In this document: one piece after another, positions 9,665 through 18,952 of the stretch | How the letters are laid out: each line of letters opens with the position of its first letter | Position numbering within the stretch: the first letter of the stretch is position 1 | Source: Deinococcus metalli | GTDB taxonomy: Bacteria; Deinococcota; Deinococci; Deinococcales; Deinococcaceae | Direction of reading: 5' to 3' | Length of the DNA stretch: 64,000 bases | Assembly: GCF_014201805.1 (NCBI RefSeq) | Contig: NZ_JACHFK010000002.1 | Location: forward strand, 186,001 to 250,000 | Program-made: the position numbers and the translations under genes | The notes under the pieces: model-generated | Seen by the model: the letters and a program-made list of their open reading frames with translations, nothing else | The model's database searches: none | Told to the model about the DNA's origin: nothing

Positions 9665-10770
9665 GAGCCGAGGAGTTCTGTAATCTGGCTCACGAGAATG
9701 CGGGCGCCGGCAGACCAGTCGTGCTGGATGCGGCGAGCCACTGGGGCGGGGGCCGCAAGTTCCTCTTTGATCGCCTCGGTCAGAGCGGCAGCTTCCGGCG
9801 TCACATATCTCACGCCTTCACCGCCGGCCTCTCGCAGTTCTGGTAGATCACTGGCAACCACCCGTGTTCCGGCGGCCACAGCCTCCGCAACCGGGATGCC
9901 GAAGCCCTCGTATCGCGACGGGAAGACGAACAGGTCTGCCGTGGCGTACGCCAGGGGCAACAGAGCGTCATCGACGTACCCCAGGCGCACGACACCGCGA
10001 GTTGCGTTGTGCCTGATAAGTTCCTCAAGCGACCTGTTATTCCAGCCCGGCCCGCCGATGAGCGCCAGACGGTGGCCCTTCAGCACCCCGCTGGCCTGCA
10101 ACTCCAGAAAAGCGTCGACGACCAGATGCAGATTTTTTCGCGGCTCCTGACTTGCCACGCTCAGAACGTAGGGTGAGGCGAGACCCAGGAAATTGGCAAC
10201 CGCCGCCGGGTCGGCTTGAGCGCGCAGGAAACGCTCATCGACCCCTGGAGACGCGACCTGCGACGGCACGCCGTAGCGCTCGTTAAGCCGTTTGGCCGTG
10301 CCGTGCGAGACAGACACCACCCGGTCGGCCCGCCGGACGTCGGAGGCGAAAAAGAGCCTGTTGGCCCACAGATGCGTCGCCGACATGGTGTCGGGGGCAT
10401 ACACGTGGTTGAGGTCATGAACCGTCACCACGGTACGGACTGTCCGGGGCAGCGGCGGCAGGAAGGTTGCGGTGCCCCAGAAGACGTCCAGACGCTGTTG
10501 AGCACACAAAACGCCGCAACGCGTTTTGAGCCAGATAACCGGCTTCAGTGACCGGGCCCGGTGGGAGGGTTCAACCACGTTATGCCATCGCTCCGAGATG
10601 ACCGGCATCTCGACCTCAACCGGGCTGAAGACGAAAAACTGGGCGTGTGGCAGCATCGTGTCGAACATTCGGCACATCTCGAAGATGTAGCGCCCAACGC
10701 CAGATCGCGAGCCCATCAATCCCCGTCCATCGATGCCAATGCGCGGGGCTCGACCCACGAAGCCAGTCAT
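9661..10770 (-). CDS. glycosyltransferase family 4
   Basis: This 369-residue GT4 enzyme has an N-terminal IGIDGRGLMGSRSGVGRY region, the middle motifs VVTVHDLNHVYAP and VASQEPRKNLHLVV, and the C-terminal FPSRYEGFGIPVAEAVAAG donor-site signature with two spaced glutamates. The pattern resembles mannosyl/rhamnosyl-type GT4 proteins of O-antigen loci, but the sugar cannot be assigned. It overlaps the GT2 gene upstream by ATGA and the 66-codon ORF downstream by ATGA. Composition is GC-rich, unlike the adjacent wzy. Confidence 0.88.
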   Translation of the reverse strand: MTGFVGRAPRIGIDGRGLMGSRSGVGRYIFEMCRMFDTMLPHAQFFVFSPVEVEMPVISERWHNVVEPSHRARSLKPVIWLKTRCGVLCAQQRLDVFWGTATFLPPLPRTVRTVVTVHDLNHVYAPDTMSATHLWANRLFFASDVRRADRVVSVSHGTAKRLNERYGVPSQVASPGVDERFLRAQADPAAVANFLGLASPYVLSVASQEPRKNLHLVVDAFLELQASGVLKGHRLALIGGPGWNNRSLEELIRHNATRGVVRLGYVDDALLPLAYATADLFVFPSRYEGFGIPVAEAVAAGTRVVASDLPELREAGGEGVRYVTPEAAALTEAIKEELAAPAPVARRIQHDWSAGARILVSQITELLGS

Positions 10771-11759
10771 CTCGCCATCCGTTTTTTCAAATCCCGCGCC
10801 GCGATCAGCACCGCGTTCGGAGTCAACAGGATCGGGACGCTCGTCAGCCAGAAAGAAGAGTAGCTGGAATAATATTTCTTCATCAACATAAACGTATCTG
10901 TAATATATTTCAGATTTGCGCCTTTTTGAAGTTTAACGATGATGATTTGACTGTTTGAGTACTCTTTGAGTAACATTTTCATGACCTTATCTTTGACCAC
11001 CGGATTGTTCCCGTAGACCTCCCCTACAACATCGCTGTAGTTTTTTAGATCCAAGTCCATTCTCTTGAGCATACCCTCTGTCGCTGCGGAGTCATTTCCA
11101 GTGCGGCAAGAGATTAATTTGTCGTCGAAATAATACCAATCTGGCCTGAGGAAAACCATTCGGGCTATAACGTGTAAGTGGATATATCCATTCAAGTGAG
11201 ACTCGGCGTCAAATGATGCGAGAACCATGTTCCAGATTGATCGATTTACAATTTGACTCGACATAAATCCAAAGGCATTGCCTAATGTTGAGAAGCATGC
11301 GACTGGGTCTACAAAGTGCGTTGTACCGGCACAATAGACGATGCTGTTTCTGGATCTCTTGGTCTTGAGGTCTGACTCATAATACTGGACGCCGGTGCAG
11401 ACGCCGGTGGGTTCCGAGGTCAGGAGGTGACGCAGCTTTTCTACCGCACCCTCTTCGAGGGCGTCATCATCGCCTAGCAACCAGCAATACTGTCCAGCCG
11501 CCATGCTGACGCACTGGAGGAGATTGCGGTCAAAACCCACGTTCTCACGCCATTTGAAATACCTGACGTTAAGGCCTCGCCGCGAGAAGGTTTCGACGAC
11601 GAGGGCCGTATCGTCTCTCGACGCGTTGTCGCAGACAACCACCTCCACATCGGCCTGGGCCTGGGAGAGGACGCTCTCCAGCGCGGTCGCCAGGAGAGCG
11701 GCCCGGTTGTACGTCGGGATACAGATGGACAAGGTCGGGGCTAACGGAGGTTCAGTCAC
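10767..11759 (-). CDS. glycosyltransferase family 2
   Basis: This 330-residue GT-A-type enzyme starts with the LSICIPTYNRA motif, then VVVCDNASRDDT and the metal-binding LLGDDDALEEG segment (D-x-D type) expected in family 2 inverting transferases. The N-terminal half is GC-rich. The C-terminal half (about 10,860-11,400) is visibly AT-rich, with many Lys, Ser and Tyr residues, so the gene may be a mosaic of two origins. The start overlaps the wzx end by eight bases. It probably adds one sugar of the repeat unit. Confidence 0.87.
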   Translation of the reverse strand: MTEPPLAPTLSICIPTYNRAALLATALESVLSQAQADVEVVVCDNASRDDTALVVETFSRRGLNVRYFKWRENVGFDRNLLQCVSMAAGQYCWLLGDDDALEEGAVEKLRHLLTSEPTGVCTGVQYYESDLKTKRSRNSIVYCAGTTHFVDPVACFSTLGNAFGFMSSQIVNRSIWNMVLASFDAESHLNGYIHLHVIARMVFLRPDWYYFDDKLISCRTGNDSAATEGMLKRMDLDLKNYSDVVGEVYGNNPVVKDKVMKMLLKEYSNSQIIIVKLQKGANLKYITDTFMLMKKYYSSYSSFWLTSVPILLTPNAVLIAARDLKKRMAR

Positions 11760-13068
11760 GGGGAGCCGCCCTCAGAACCCGGTGGGCACGCCACGCGGTG
11801 GCCGCCAGGATAGGCACCACCACCGCGATGGTGCCGTACAGCACGCCGATGACGCCGAAGCGCTGGCCGAGGGCTAGGCTCAACGGGACATGCACCAGCG
11901 CGCCGAGGCACACGGCGATGAGCTGGGTGCCGATGATCCCCAAGCCGTTGAGGAGCACCGAGCAACAGTTGACCAGCGCATACAGCATGGCCCACACGGC
12001 CAGGGCCACCATGAGCGGCACATCGGTCAACTCGCGTCCGGTCCAGAGCTTCAGCAGCGGGCCGTGCAGCAGGATTGCCAGGCCACCACCGCAGCCGAAT
12101 AGCACGACCGTCACAGTCACTGAACGCTGAAATGAGCGGCGTATCCAGCGCCAGTCGCCGGTTACGGCCGCGTGGGTATAGGCTGACCACAAGGGCGTCA
12201 AGATAGTGAAATGCATCCCGATCAACAGCGCCGCAATCTTCTGCACGATGCTGAAGTCGCCGGCCGCGCCGATTCCGATCAGCCGCGCCGCAATCAGCGG
12301 GTCGGTGGTAAAAAGTGCCACGGCCCCGATGCCAAGTAGCCAGAACAGCGCGCTGGGCGCGGCAATCTCACGCACGACAGTCAGAATCGGCTTGAGGTGG
12401 AGGTAGGGCACCCGCCAGCCACGTAGGCGGAGGAATACAATCAGAGACACTAGGGCGGCGCCATCGAACAGCACGTAATAGGCGCCGATGAAGGTGGCAA
12501 TGGGCAGCGCGCGCGCCAGCACCACTACACCTATAAGCAGCGCGGCGGACTGGAGCACATCAAGCAGGCCGCGCCGCGCCGCATCCTGGTATGCCAGGAA
12601 TCCGGCCACATTCAGGCTCAGCGGCAAATTCAGTGCCAACAATACGATCACCGCTACCGACGCCGCCTGGGCTGGGCCGGCCAGCGCGGGGGCGTGGACT
12701 CCCAGAAACGTTGCCCAAGGCACCATCAGCGCCAAGCCGCCCAGTACCGACGCCAGAACCAGCGCAATGAAGGTCAGGAAGGCCAGCACCGAGAAGAAGA
12801 GTTGGGCCTCCGCCCCGTTGTCACGGGGCTGCTGAGCGACGGCCGCAGCCAGCCGGTTACGCAGCCCCTGCCCGAGCCCGAAGTCGAAACTACCAGCAAA
12901 GCCCACGAAGGTGCCGATGATGGACCACAGTCCGAACTCCTCGCGGCCCAGGGCACGCGTCAGGATTCCCACGGAAATCAGGCTCGCCAGCACTGAGAAC
13001 ACCCTGGCGCCGAGCATAGAGGTCGAACCCAGCAGCACGCCGCGGGTCCGCTGACGGGCCACTGTCAT
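11752..13068 (-). CDS. wzx: polysaccharide flippase (Wzx-like)
   Basis: This 438-residue, strongly hydrophobic protein has about twelve membrane helices. It starts RTRGVLLGSTSMLGARVFSVLASL and continues with GREEFGLWSIIGTFVGFAGSFDFG, the common opening of Wzx/RfbX-type flippases of the MOP superfamily. It should move the undecaprenyl-linked repeat unit across the inner membrane. It overlaps the transketolase gene upstream as ATGA and the GT2 gene downstream by eight bases. With wzy, wzz and the initiating transferase it makes a complete Wzx/Wzy-dependent pathway. Confidence 0.85.
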   Translation of the reverse strand: MTVARQRTRGVLLGSTSMLGARVFSVLASLISVGILTRALGREEFGLWSIIGTFVGFAGSFDFGLGQGLRNRLAAAVAQQPRDNGAEAQLFFSVLAFLTFIALVLASVLGGLALMVPWATFLGVHAPALAGPAQAASVAVIVLLALNLPLSLNVAGFLAYQDAARRGLLDVLQSAALLIGVVVLARALPIATFIGAYYVLFDGAALVSLIVFLRLRGWRVPYLHLKPILTVVREIAAPSALFWLLGIGAVALFTTDPLIAARLIGIGAAGDFSIVQKIAALLIGMHFTILTPLWSAYTHAAVTGDWRWIRRSFQRSVTVTVVLFGCGGGLAILLHGPLLKLWTGRELTDVPLMVALAVWAMLYALVNCCSVLLNGLGIIGTQLIAVCLGALVHVPLSLALGQRFGVIGVLYGTIAVVVPILAATAWRAHRVLRAAPRD

Positions 13069-13991
13069 GAAGAAACAGGCGTCAGACGCCCCAGAAATGC
13101 TTCGACCTGTGCCTGCACGTCATCGGCCGTCAGCCGGTGCTCCTGCATCAGATAGCTGTACGAGCCGCAGAATTCGGAGAAGCGATCTTGAATCCCGATC
13201 CGGCAGACGTATGTCGGAGCGTGCGTGCTGACGATCTCGGCCACCGCAGCGCCCAGACCGCCGAGCACCGAATGCTCCTCAACCACCACCAGCACCTGGT
13301 GCGCACGGGCAACCGAGGCCACGGCGGCTTCCGATAGCGGCTTGATAGACGGTACGCTCCACACGGCGGCACCGGGAAAGTCATCCGCCACCTTCAGGGC
13401 CGTCTTGACCATCGAGCCCGTCGCCAGGAATGCCAGTGGCCCCTGCCCCGCCCGGAGGTTCAGCACTTCCCCCGCACGCAGCGTGAGCGGCCGGTCATGA
13501 ACATCGCCCAGATCGGCCTTTCCCATTCGTAGATAGACCGGCCCGGCCGTCTCGTAGGCAAGGGTCATGCAGGCCTTCAGCTCGTAGGCGTCGGCAGGCG
13601 ACAGGATCTGGATGGACGGCAGAGCTCGGAGCGCGGCGACGTCCTCGGTGCTCTGATGACTGGAGCCCAGCGCGCTGTAGACCACCCCCGCGCCGTCCCC
13701 AGCGAAGATCACGGGCAACTGCTCGTAGCAGACGTCGATTTTGATCTGCTCCAACACCCGAATGGGCACAAAGGCGCTCAGCCCGTACACGATAGGCCGC
13801 AGCCCCGCCTTCGCCAGTCCGGCAGCCACACCGACCATGTTCTGCTCGGCGATCCCGGCGTTGACGTACTGCTGCGCGCAGACCCGCCGGAATTCGTCGA
13901 ACAGGGCGTACCCGTGATCGCCGGTGAGCAGCACGACGTTCGGGTCGGCCTGGGCAAGGCGGATCAGGCTCTGCGAGAACGCGGTTCTCAT
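13065..13991 (-). CDS. transketolase-like protein, C-terminal (pyrimidine-binding) subunit
   Basis: This 308-residue protein corresponds to the second half of transketolase. It has the FVNAGIAEQN-type motif (seen as YVNAGIAEQNMVGVAAGLA) that carries the catalytic glutamate for the thiamine diphosphate aminopyrimidine ring, then the C-terminal domain. The N-terminal half is the gene immediately upstream, overlapping by ATGA. Split transketolases in sugar-biosynthesis loci can transfer a two-carbon unit to a ketosugar. Directly downstream of rfbFGH, a role in making a branched CDP-sugar is more likely than in the pentose phosphate pathway. That role is inferred from position. Confidence 0.85.
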   Translation of the reverse strand: MRTAFSQSLIRLAQADPNVVLLTGDHGYALFDEFRRVCAQQYVNAGIAEQNMVGVAAGLAKAGLRPIVYGLSAFVPIRVLEQIKIDVCYEQLPVIFAGDGAGVVYSALGSSHQSTEDVAALRALPSIQILSPADAYELKACMTLAYETAGPVYLRMGKADLGDVHDRPLTLRAGEVLNLRAGQGPLAFLATGSMVKTALKVADDFPGAAVWSVPSIKPLSEAAVASVARAHQVLVVVEEHSVLGGLGAAVAEIVSTHAPTYVCRIGIQDRFSEFCGSYSYLMQEHRLTADDVQAQVEAFLGRLTPVSS

Positions 13992-14863
13992 GACTGGATG
14001 TCCTCTTCGGGTTCTGCTGGCGCACGCGCTCCAGGCGCAGACTCCAGCTGGATGGGCAGTTCGCCGAGCGCCTGCGCCAGAGTGGTGGCATCAAGCCGGG
14101 TGTAATGCCACTGATTGTTGTGCTCCATGAACGACAGCCCCTTTCCCTTGACCGTATGCGCGACCAGGGCCTTGGGACGCCCATCTTGGTCTCGCAGAGT
14201 GCCCAGTGCGGCGTCCAGGGCCAGCTCGTCGTGCCCGTCCACGTCCCGAGTGTCGTAGCCGAAGGCGCGCAGCTTCGCGGCCAGATCACCCATATCGAGC
14301 ACCTCGGCCGTAGAACCCATCGCCTGGAACCCGTTTGCGTCCACGATCAGGACCAAGTTGTCCAGCCGCTGGTGAGCGGCGAACATCAGGGCCTCCCAGA
14401 TGCTGCCCTCGTTCATCTCACCGTCGCCAACCACGGCGTAGCACCGCTGGCCGGTGTCCTGGCGCTTGGCCGCCAGCGCCAGCCCCACGCCAACCGAGAG
14501 GCCGTGGCCCAGCGAGCCGGAGGTGACTTCCAGCCCCGGCACATGCGCGTCGGATAGCCCCTTGAGGCGGGTGCCATCGGCGAAATAACGGTCTAGATCC
14601 TCATCGCCCAACCACCCCAGGGCATACATGCAAGCATACTGCGCCATGACCCCGTGCCCTTTGCTGAGTACCAGATAGTCGCGCCCTGGTGCCTGGGGCA
14701 GCGGGTTGTGCCGCAGCCAGCCCCGGTACAGCACGGCCAGGATTTCCACGATAGAGAAGGCACAGGCGATATGCACCGTCGAGCCCGCGTGCGCCATCCT
14801 GAGCACGCTTCGCCTCAACAGGGTGGCGTCCAGGGGGGCCGTGATTTCGGCAGGTGGCGTCAT
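13988..14863 (-). CDS. transketolase-like protein, N-terminal (diphosphate-binding) subunit
   Basis: This 291-residue protein corresponds to the first half of transketolase. It contains the thiamine diphosphate/Mg motif VVGDGEMNEGSIWEALMFAA (GDG...N), the KGHGVMAQYACMYALGW segment and GSLGHGLSVGVGLALAAK. It needs the C-terminal subunit encoded by the next gene (4-base overlap) to form an active site. It lies nine bases after the SDR gene and in the same operon as rfbF, rfbG and rfbH, which argues for a dedicated role in deoxysugar formation. Confidence 0.87.
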   Translation of the reverse strand: MTPPAEITAPLDATLLRRSVLRMAHAGSTVHIACAFSIVEILAVLYRGWLRHNPLPQAPGRDYLVLSKGHGVMAQYACMYALGWLGDEDLDRYFADGTRLKGLSDAHVPGLEVTSGSLGHGLSVGVGLALAAKRQDTGQRCYAVVGDGEMNEGSIWEALMFAAHQRLDNLVLIVDANGFQAMGSTAEVLDMGDLAAKLRAFGYDTRDVDGHDELALDAALGTLRDQDGRPKALVAHTVKGKGLSFMEHNNQWHYTRLDATTLAQALGELPIQLESAPGARAPAEPEEDIQS

Positions 14864-14872
14864 GACATGCTC

Positions 14873-15844
14873 CTAAAAAAGGGAATGCGGCCCGGCCTGC
14901 CCCGCTGCGGAGTGCTGCGCACGGTGCCAGGCCAGCGTCTGGACCAGGCCAGCTTCCAGGGTCGTGGTCGGTGCCCAGCCAGTGGCGCCACTCAGCCTCG
15001 AGATGTCAGCCTCAAGCCGCATGATCTGGTTGCTGGCGTAGGGCCGCGCCCCCAGGCCCAGCGGCAGCTCTGGTCCGATCAGATCGCGGATGGCAGTCAC
15101 CACCGAGGCCACGGTTCGGCTGGTGCCCGACGCTAGGTTGAAGATCCCTTGCGCCCGCTGGGATTGCGCTACACGGACGAGGGCACGGGCGGCGTCGTCC
15201 ACGTACAGATAGTCCCAGAGCTGTTCGCCCGCTGTCAACTCGGGCACGCGGCCAGCCAGGTACTCATCGATCACGAAGGGAATCAGGTGCCGGGGATCGT
15301 CGAACGGACCGTAGGTGGCCAGCAGCCGCAGCCAGACGAACCGCAGCCCGAGCGAGGACGCCAGACGCGCTCCCACCAAACCGACCGACGCCTTCACCGC
15401 TCCGTACAGCGTGATCGGTTCAAGGAGAAGTTCCTCGGTCAGCACCCCACCTGGGAGCCCGTACTCTGCCTGCGAGCCCAGCCCCACGAACGTTCTGGCC
15501 CCCGCCGACGCGCTCGCTTCCAGCAGCTCCAAGCTGCCCGTTAGGTTCTGGTGAACCTGGCGCGGATCGTCGTGCAGGCCGTTACCGACGCCAAACCACG
15601 CCAGATGTACCACCACATCCGGCGCGAAGGCGTGGAGCGCGGGCGCGAATGCCGCCACGTCGTGCAGATCGCCGCCGATCACGGTGAGCTCCGGCCACTC
15701 CGGCAGACTCGCTCCGCGCTCACGGTCTGGCCGCACCAGCACAGCTGTCGTGCATCCGGCCTCCACGAATGCACGAACTGCCGCGCGGCCCAGATGTCCC
15801 GTCGCGCCCGTCACGAAAACCCGCATCCCAGGCAGATCTTCCAT
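14873..15844 (-). CDS. NAD-dependent epimerase/dehydratase (SDR), probable CDP-sugar ketoreductase
   Basis: This 323-residue extended SDR protein has the FVTGATGHLGRAA glycine motif, VVHLAWFG, and a catalytic YGAVKAS (Y-x3-K) preceded by GLGSQAEYG. Proteins of this type finish CDP-3,6-dideoxyhexoses by reducing the 4-keto group (paratose, abequose or yersiniose branch). I place the start at ATG 15844, which overlaps the rfbH stop as TGATG; an internal ATG six codons on (RVFVTG) is an alternative. It sits between rfbH and the transketolase pair, consistent with acting on the sugar those enzymes make. The exact product is not predictable. Confidence 0.8.
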   Translation of the reverse strand: MEDLPGMRVFVTGATGHLGRAAVRAFVEAGCTTAVLVRPDRERGASLPEWPELTVIGGDLHDVAAFAPALHAFAPDVVVHLAWFGVGNGLHDDPRQVHQNLTGSLELLEASASAGARTFVGLGSQAEYGLPGGVLTEELLLEPITLYGAVKASVGLVGARLASSLGLRFVWLRLLATYGPFDDPRHLIPFVIDEYLAGRVPELTAGEQLWDYLYVDDAARALVRVAQSQRAQGIFNLASGTSRTVASVVTAIRDLIGPELPLGLGARPYASNQIMRLEADISRLSGATGWAPTTTLEAGLVQTLAWHRAQHSAAGQAGPHSLF

Positions 15845-17193
15845 CAGGGGCTGACCGGGGCGCACACCTCGCCTACTGTCCGCGCGATGAAGTCGAGTTG
15901 CTCGCGGCCCAGCCCTGGATAGATGCCCACCCAGAAGGTGCCGTTCATGACCCGGTCGGTCTGAACCGTGTCGCCCACCACGCGGTAGTTCACATGCTTG
16001 TAAGCGGGCTGACGGATCAGGTTGCCGCCGAACAGCAGGCGGGTTCCGATCTTCCTGCTCTCGAGGTGCTGCACCAGATTATTGCGGGTGAAGGTCGCGC
16101 CCTCACGCACCGTGATCGGGAAACCGAACCAGCTCGGCTCGCTGTTGGGAGTGGCTTCGGGCAGGATCAGTACGTCCTCGTACGGGCGCAGTTGCTCCAG
16201 CAGGTAAGCGAAGTTCTCGCGGCGGCGCGCGATGAAGCCTTCTAACTTATCCAACTGCGCCACGCCCACCGCGGCCTGCATGTCGGTCAGCTTGAGGTTG
16301 TAACCGATATGCGAATAGGTGTATTTGTGGTCGTAGCCCTCAGGCAGGTCGCCCAGCTGCCAGCCGAAGCGCTTGCCGCAGGTGTTGTCCACGCCAGGCT
16401 CGCACCAGCAGTCGCGGCCCCAGTCGCGGAAGCTTTCGACCAGCTTCTTCAAGCGGGGGCTGTTGGTGAGGACCGCGCCGCCCTCGCCCATGGTGATGTG
16501 GTGCGCTGGGTAAAAGCTCACCGTCGCCAGGTCGCCGAAGGTGCCGACCTTCTGGCCGCGGTAGGTCGCGCCCAGCGCGTCGCAGGTGTCCTCGACGACC
16601 CACAGGTTGTACTTCCTAGCCACCGCCATCACGGCGTCCAGGTTGAAAGGATTGCCCAGCGTGTGCGCCACCATGATGGCCCGCGTGCGCGGCGAGATGG
16701 CCGCCTCCAGGTGGGTCACGTCAATGTTGTACGTGGGGATGTGAGCGTCCAGAAACACTGGGACCAGGCCATTCTGAATGATGGGGTTCACGGTGGTCGG
16801 GAAACCCTCGGCGGCGGTGATGACTTCGTCGCCGGGCTTGAGCTGACGGTCGCCCAGATCCGGGGAGGTCAGGGCGCTCAGGGCCACCAGATTGGCGCTG
16901 GAGCCGGAATTGACCAGCAGGGCGTGGCGCACGCCGAACCATCGGGCGAACTCCTTCTCGAACTGCCGGGCGTAGCGGCCGGTGGTCAGCCAGAAGTCCA
17001 GCGAGGCGTCCACCAGATGCTCGACCTCATCGGCGTCGAAGACCTTGCCGCTGACCGGCACAGCCGACTCGCCGGGTGCGAACGCACGTTCGGGCCACTG
17101 GGCCGCGTGGTAAACCCGCGTCAGCTCTAGAATCTGTCGGCGCAGTTCCTCGGCGGTCTGGGGGAGGGCTGGAGTGTTCAGGGTATCGGTCAT
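15844..17193 (-). CDS. rfbH: CDP-4-keto-6-deoxy-D-glucose-3-dehydrase (E1)
   Basis: This 449-residue protein of the aminotransferase fold (DegT/AHBA family) does C3 deoxygenation of CDP-4-keto-6-deoxyglucose with PMP and an iron-sulfur cluster. Two diagnostic features are visible. The usual PLP lysine is replaced by histidine in [14 protein letters not shown] (His231/232), and three cysteines occur as C262-x-C264-x7-C272, matching the C-x-C-x7-C [2Fe-2S] motif known for E1. It overlaps rfbG by ATGA. E1 needs an electron-donating reductase (E3, AscD/RfbI type), which is not encoded in this window. Confidence 0.93.
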   Translation of the reverse strand: MTDTLNTPALPQTAEELRRQILELTRVYHAAQWPERAFAPGESAVPVSGKVFDADEVEHLVDASLDFWLTTGRYARQFEKEFARWFGVRHALLVNSGSSANLVALSALTSPDLGDRQLKPGDEVITAAEGFPTTVNPIIQNGLVPVFLDAHIPTYNIDVTHLEAAISPRTRAIMVAHTLGNPFNLDAVMAVARKYNLWVVEDTCDALGATYRGQKVGTFGDLATVSFYPAHHITMGEGGAVLTNSPRLKKLVESFRDWGRDCWCEPGVDNTCGKRFGWQLGDLPEGYDHKYTYSHIGYNLKLTDMQAAVGVAQLDKLEGFIARRRENFAYLLEQLRPYEDVLILPEATPNSEPSWFGFPITVREGATFTRNNLVQHLESRKIGTRLLFGGNLIRQPAYKHVNYRVVGDTVQTDRVMNGTFWVGIYPGLGREQLDFIARTVGEVCAPVSP

Positions 17194-18185
17194 GTACTGG
17201 CTCCCAGAAAGTCTTCATACCACGCGACGGTGCGTTTCAGACCGTCGTCGAACTCACGCTGAGGACGCCAGCCCAGCACCCGCTCGGCCTTGCGGCTGTC
17301 CAGATACTGATCCTGGATCTCGGCACGGGCCCGATTCTGGATCACGGGTATGAGATGTTCCCTGTGCATGATCCGCTGCAGTGCCGCGGTGACGTCCAGC
17401 ACGCTGCGGGGTTTGTCCGGTCCGAAGTTGAAGACCTCACCGCGCACGCCCTCGCGCTCGGCGGCCTCCGCCATCAGCAGGTAAGCATCCACAGCGTCTT
17501 CCACGTACACGTAGTCACGGGTCAGGGTGCCGTCGCTTCGGATCAATGGGGCTTGACCCGCCAGCAGGCTGCGGATGGTGCCGGGGATGATGCGGCTCCA
17601 GTTGAGGTCGCCGCCGCCGTAGATGTTGCCGCAGCGGGCCACCACCACGGGCAGGTCGTAGGTGTGGCTGTAGGTCTGCGCCAGCAGATCCGTGCAGGAC
17701 TTGGACACGTCGTAGGGGTGCTGGCCGCCCACCGGCATGGCCTCGGTGTAGGGCAATACCGCGCTGTCACCGTACGCCTTGTCGCTGGAGGCCACCAGCA
17801 CGCGCTGCACCAGGGAGCGGTGAACCCGGCAGGCTTCGAACAGGTTGTAGCTGCCCCGGATGTTGGCCTCAAAGGTCGGCAGGGGACTGCGCAGCGCGGT
17901 GCCCACGATGGTCTGGGCACCCAGATGGAAGACCGTGTCAATCTCGTGCTCGTTGATGGCCCGCTCCAGCGTGGCGTAGTCCTCTAGAGCGCCGTTCACC
18001 ACGCTCACGCGAGAGAGGGTGCCGCTACGCATCAGCTCGCTCTGAGGATCCTGATCGCGGATCAGAACCACGGTGTACACGCCCAGATCCACCAGGCGGC
18101 GGGTCAGCCAGGAGCCGACCAGACCGGTGGCTCCAGTGACCAGCACCCGCTTGCTGGTCCAGAAGGCGGGGTTTAGGGCGCTCAC
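17190..18185 (-). CDS. rfbG: CDP-glucose 4,6-dehydratase
   Basis: This 331-residue SDR enzyme should turn CDP-glucose into CDP-4-keto-6-deoxyglucose. It has an N-terminal [20 protein letters not shown] with the glycine motif, [10 protein letters not shown] in place of the RmlB STDEVYG segment, and the active-site region [17 protein letters not shown] (Y-x3-K), which is typical of the CDP-specific group. The frame is open 73 codons further upstream, but GTG 18185 overlaps the rfbF stop (GTGA) and gives the expected N-terminus. It is the second gene of the rfbFGH unit. Confidence 0.93.
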   Translation of the reverse strand: MSALNPAFWTSKRVLVTGATGLVGSWLTRRLVDLGVYTVVLIRDQDPQSELMRSGTLSRVSVVNGALEDYATLERAINEHEIDTVFHLGAQTIVGTALRSPLPTFEANIRGSYNLFEACRVHRSLVQRVLVASSDKAYGDSAVLPYTEAMPVGGQHPYDVSKSCTDLLAQTYSHTYDLPVVVARCGNIYGGGDLNWSRIIPGTIRSLLAGQAPLIRSDGTLTRDYVYVEDAVDAYLLMAEAAEREGVRGEVFNFGPDKPRSVLDVTAALQRIMHREHLIPVIQNRARAEIQDQYLDSRKAERVLGWRPQREFDDGLKRTVAWYEDFLGAST

Positions 18186-18952
18186 CAGACCCTCCAGGGG
18201 GCTTGGCCGGTCTGCCACAGGTCTTCCAGGAGGTGCTTCTCGCGCAGAGTGTCCATGGGCTGCCAGAACCCGTCGTGGCGGTAGCCCATCAACTGACCCG
18301 CCTCGCTCAGCGACTCCAGCGGCCCGCGTTCCCAGATCGTGTCGTCCCCAGCCACGGTATCCAGGGCCTCGCGCTGGAGGACAAAGAAGCCGCCGTTGAT
18401 CCAACCCTCGCCGGTCTGCGGTTTCTCGCTGAACTCCGAAACCCGGTCGCCCTCGGTAAGCACGCCGCCGAAGCGCGAGGGGGGCCGCACCAGCGTCATG
18501 GTCGCCGTGCGCCCGTGGGCCTGGTGGAACTTCAACAGTTGCGCGATATCCACATCGGCCACACCGTCACCGTACGTCGCCATGAAGGTCTGATCCTCGC
18601 CCAGCCATGGACGGATGCGGCCCAGCCGGCCGCCGGTCATGGTGTTCACCCCGGTGTCCACCAGATGCACCTTCCAGTGCGGCTGCTTGCCGTGATGGAT
18701 GGTTGTCGTGCCCGTAGCCAAATCTACAGAGATGTCATTGTTGATGGCGTAGAAGTTCAGGAAGTATTCCTTGATCACTTCGCCCCTGTAGCCGAGCGCA
18801 ATGATGAACTCGTCAACTCCGTGGGCCGCATAGATATTCATGATGTGCCACAGGATCGGTTTGCCGCCAATCTCCACCATGGGTTTGGGCCGGATCGCCG
18901 TCTCCTCAGCCAGCCGGGTTCCCATTCCGCCGGCCAGGATGACCGCTTTCAT
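18182..18952 (-). CDS. rfbF: glucose-1-phosphate cytidylyltransferase
   Basis: This 256-residue nucleotidyltransferase makes CDP-glucose. The N-terminus MKAVILAGGMGTRLAEETAIRPKP is the family signature, and MATYGDGVADVD plus GWINGGFFVLQ are characteristic of RfbF rather than RmlA. It opens the CDP-sugar part of the operon. No strong ribosome-binding site precedes the ATG. A short in-frame-closed ORF (19,023 to 18,949) ends in a TGA overlapping this start, so coupling is conceivable. The next gene upstream, wbaP-like, ends 512 bases away, so rfbF probably has its own promoter in that gap. Confidence 0.95.
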   Translation of the reverse strand: MKAVILAGGMGTRLAEETAIRPKPMVEIGGKPILWHIMNIYAAHGVDEFIIALGYRGEVIKEYFLNFYAINNDISVDLATGTTTIHHGKQPHWKVHLVDTGVNTMTGGRLGRIRPWLGEDQTFMATYGDGVADVDIAQLLKFHQAHGRTATMTLVRPPSRFGGVLTEGDRVSEFSEKPQTGEGWINGGFFVLQREALDTVAGDDTIWERGPLESLSEAGQLMGYRHDGFWQPMDTLREKHLLEDLWQTGQAPWRVW

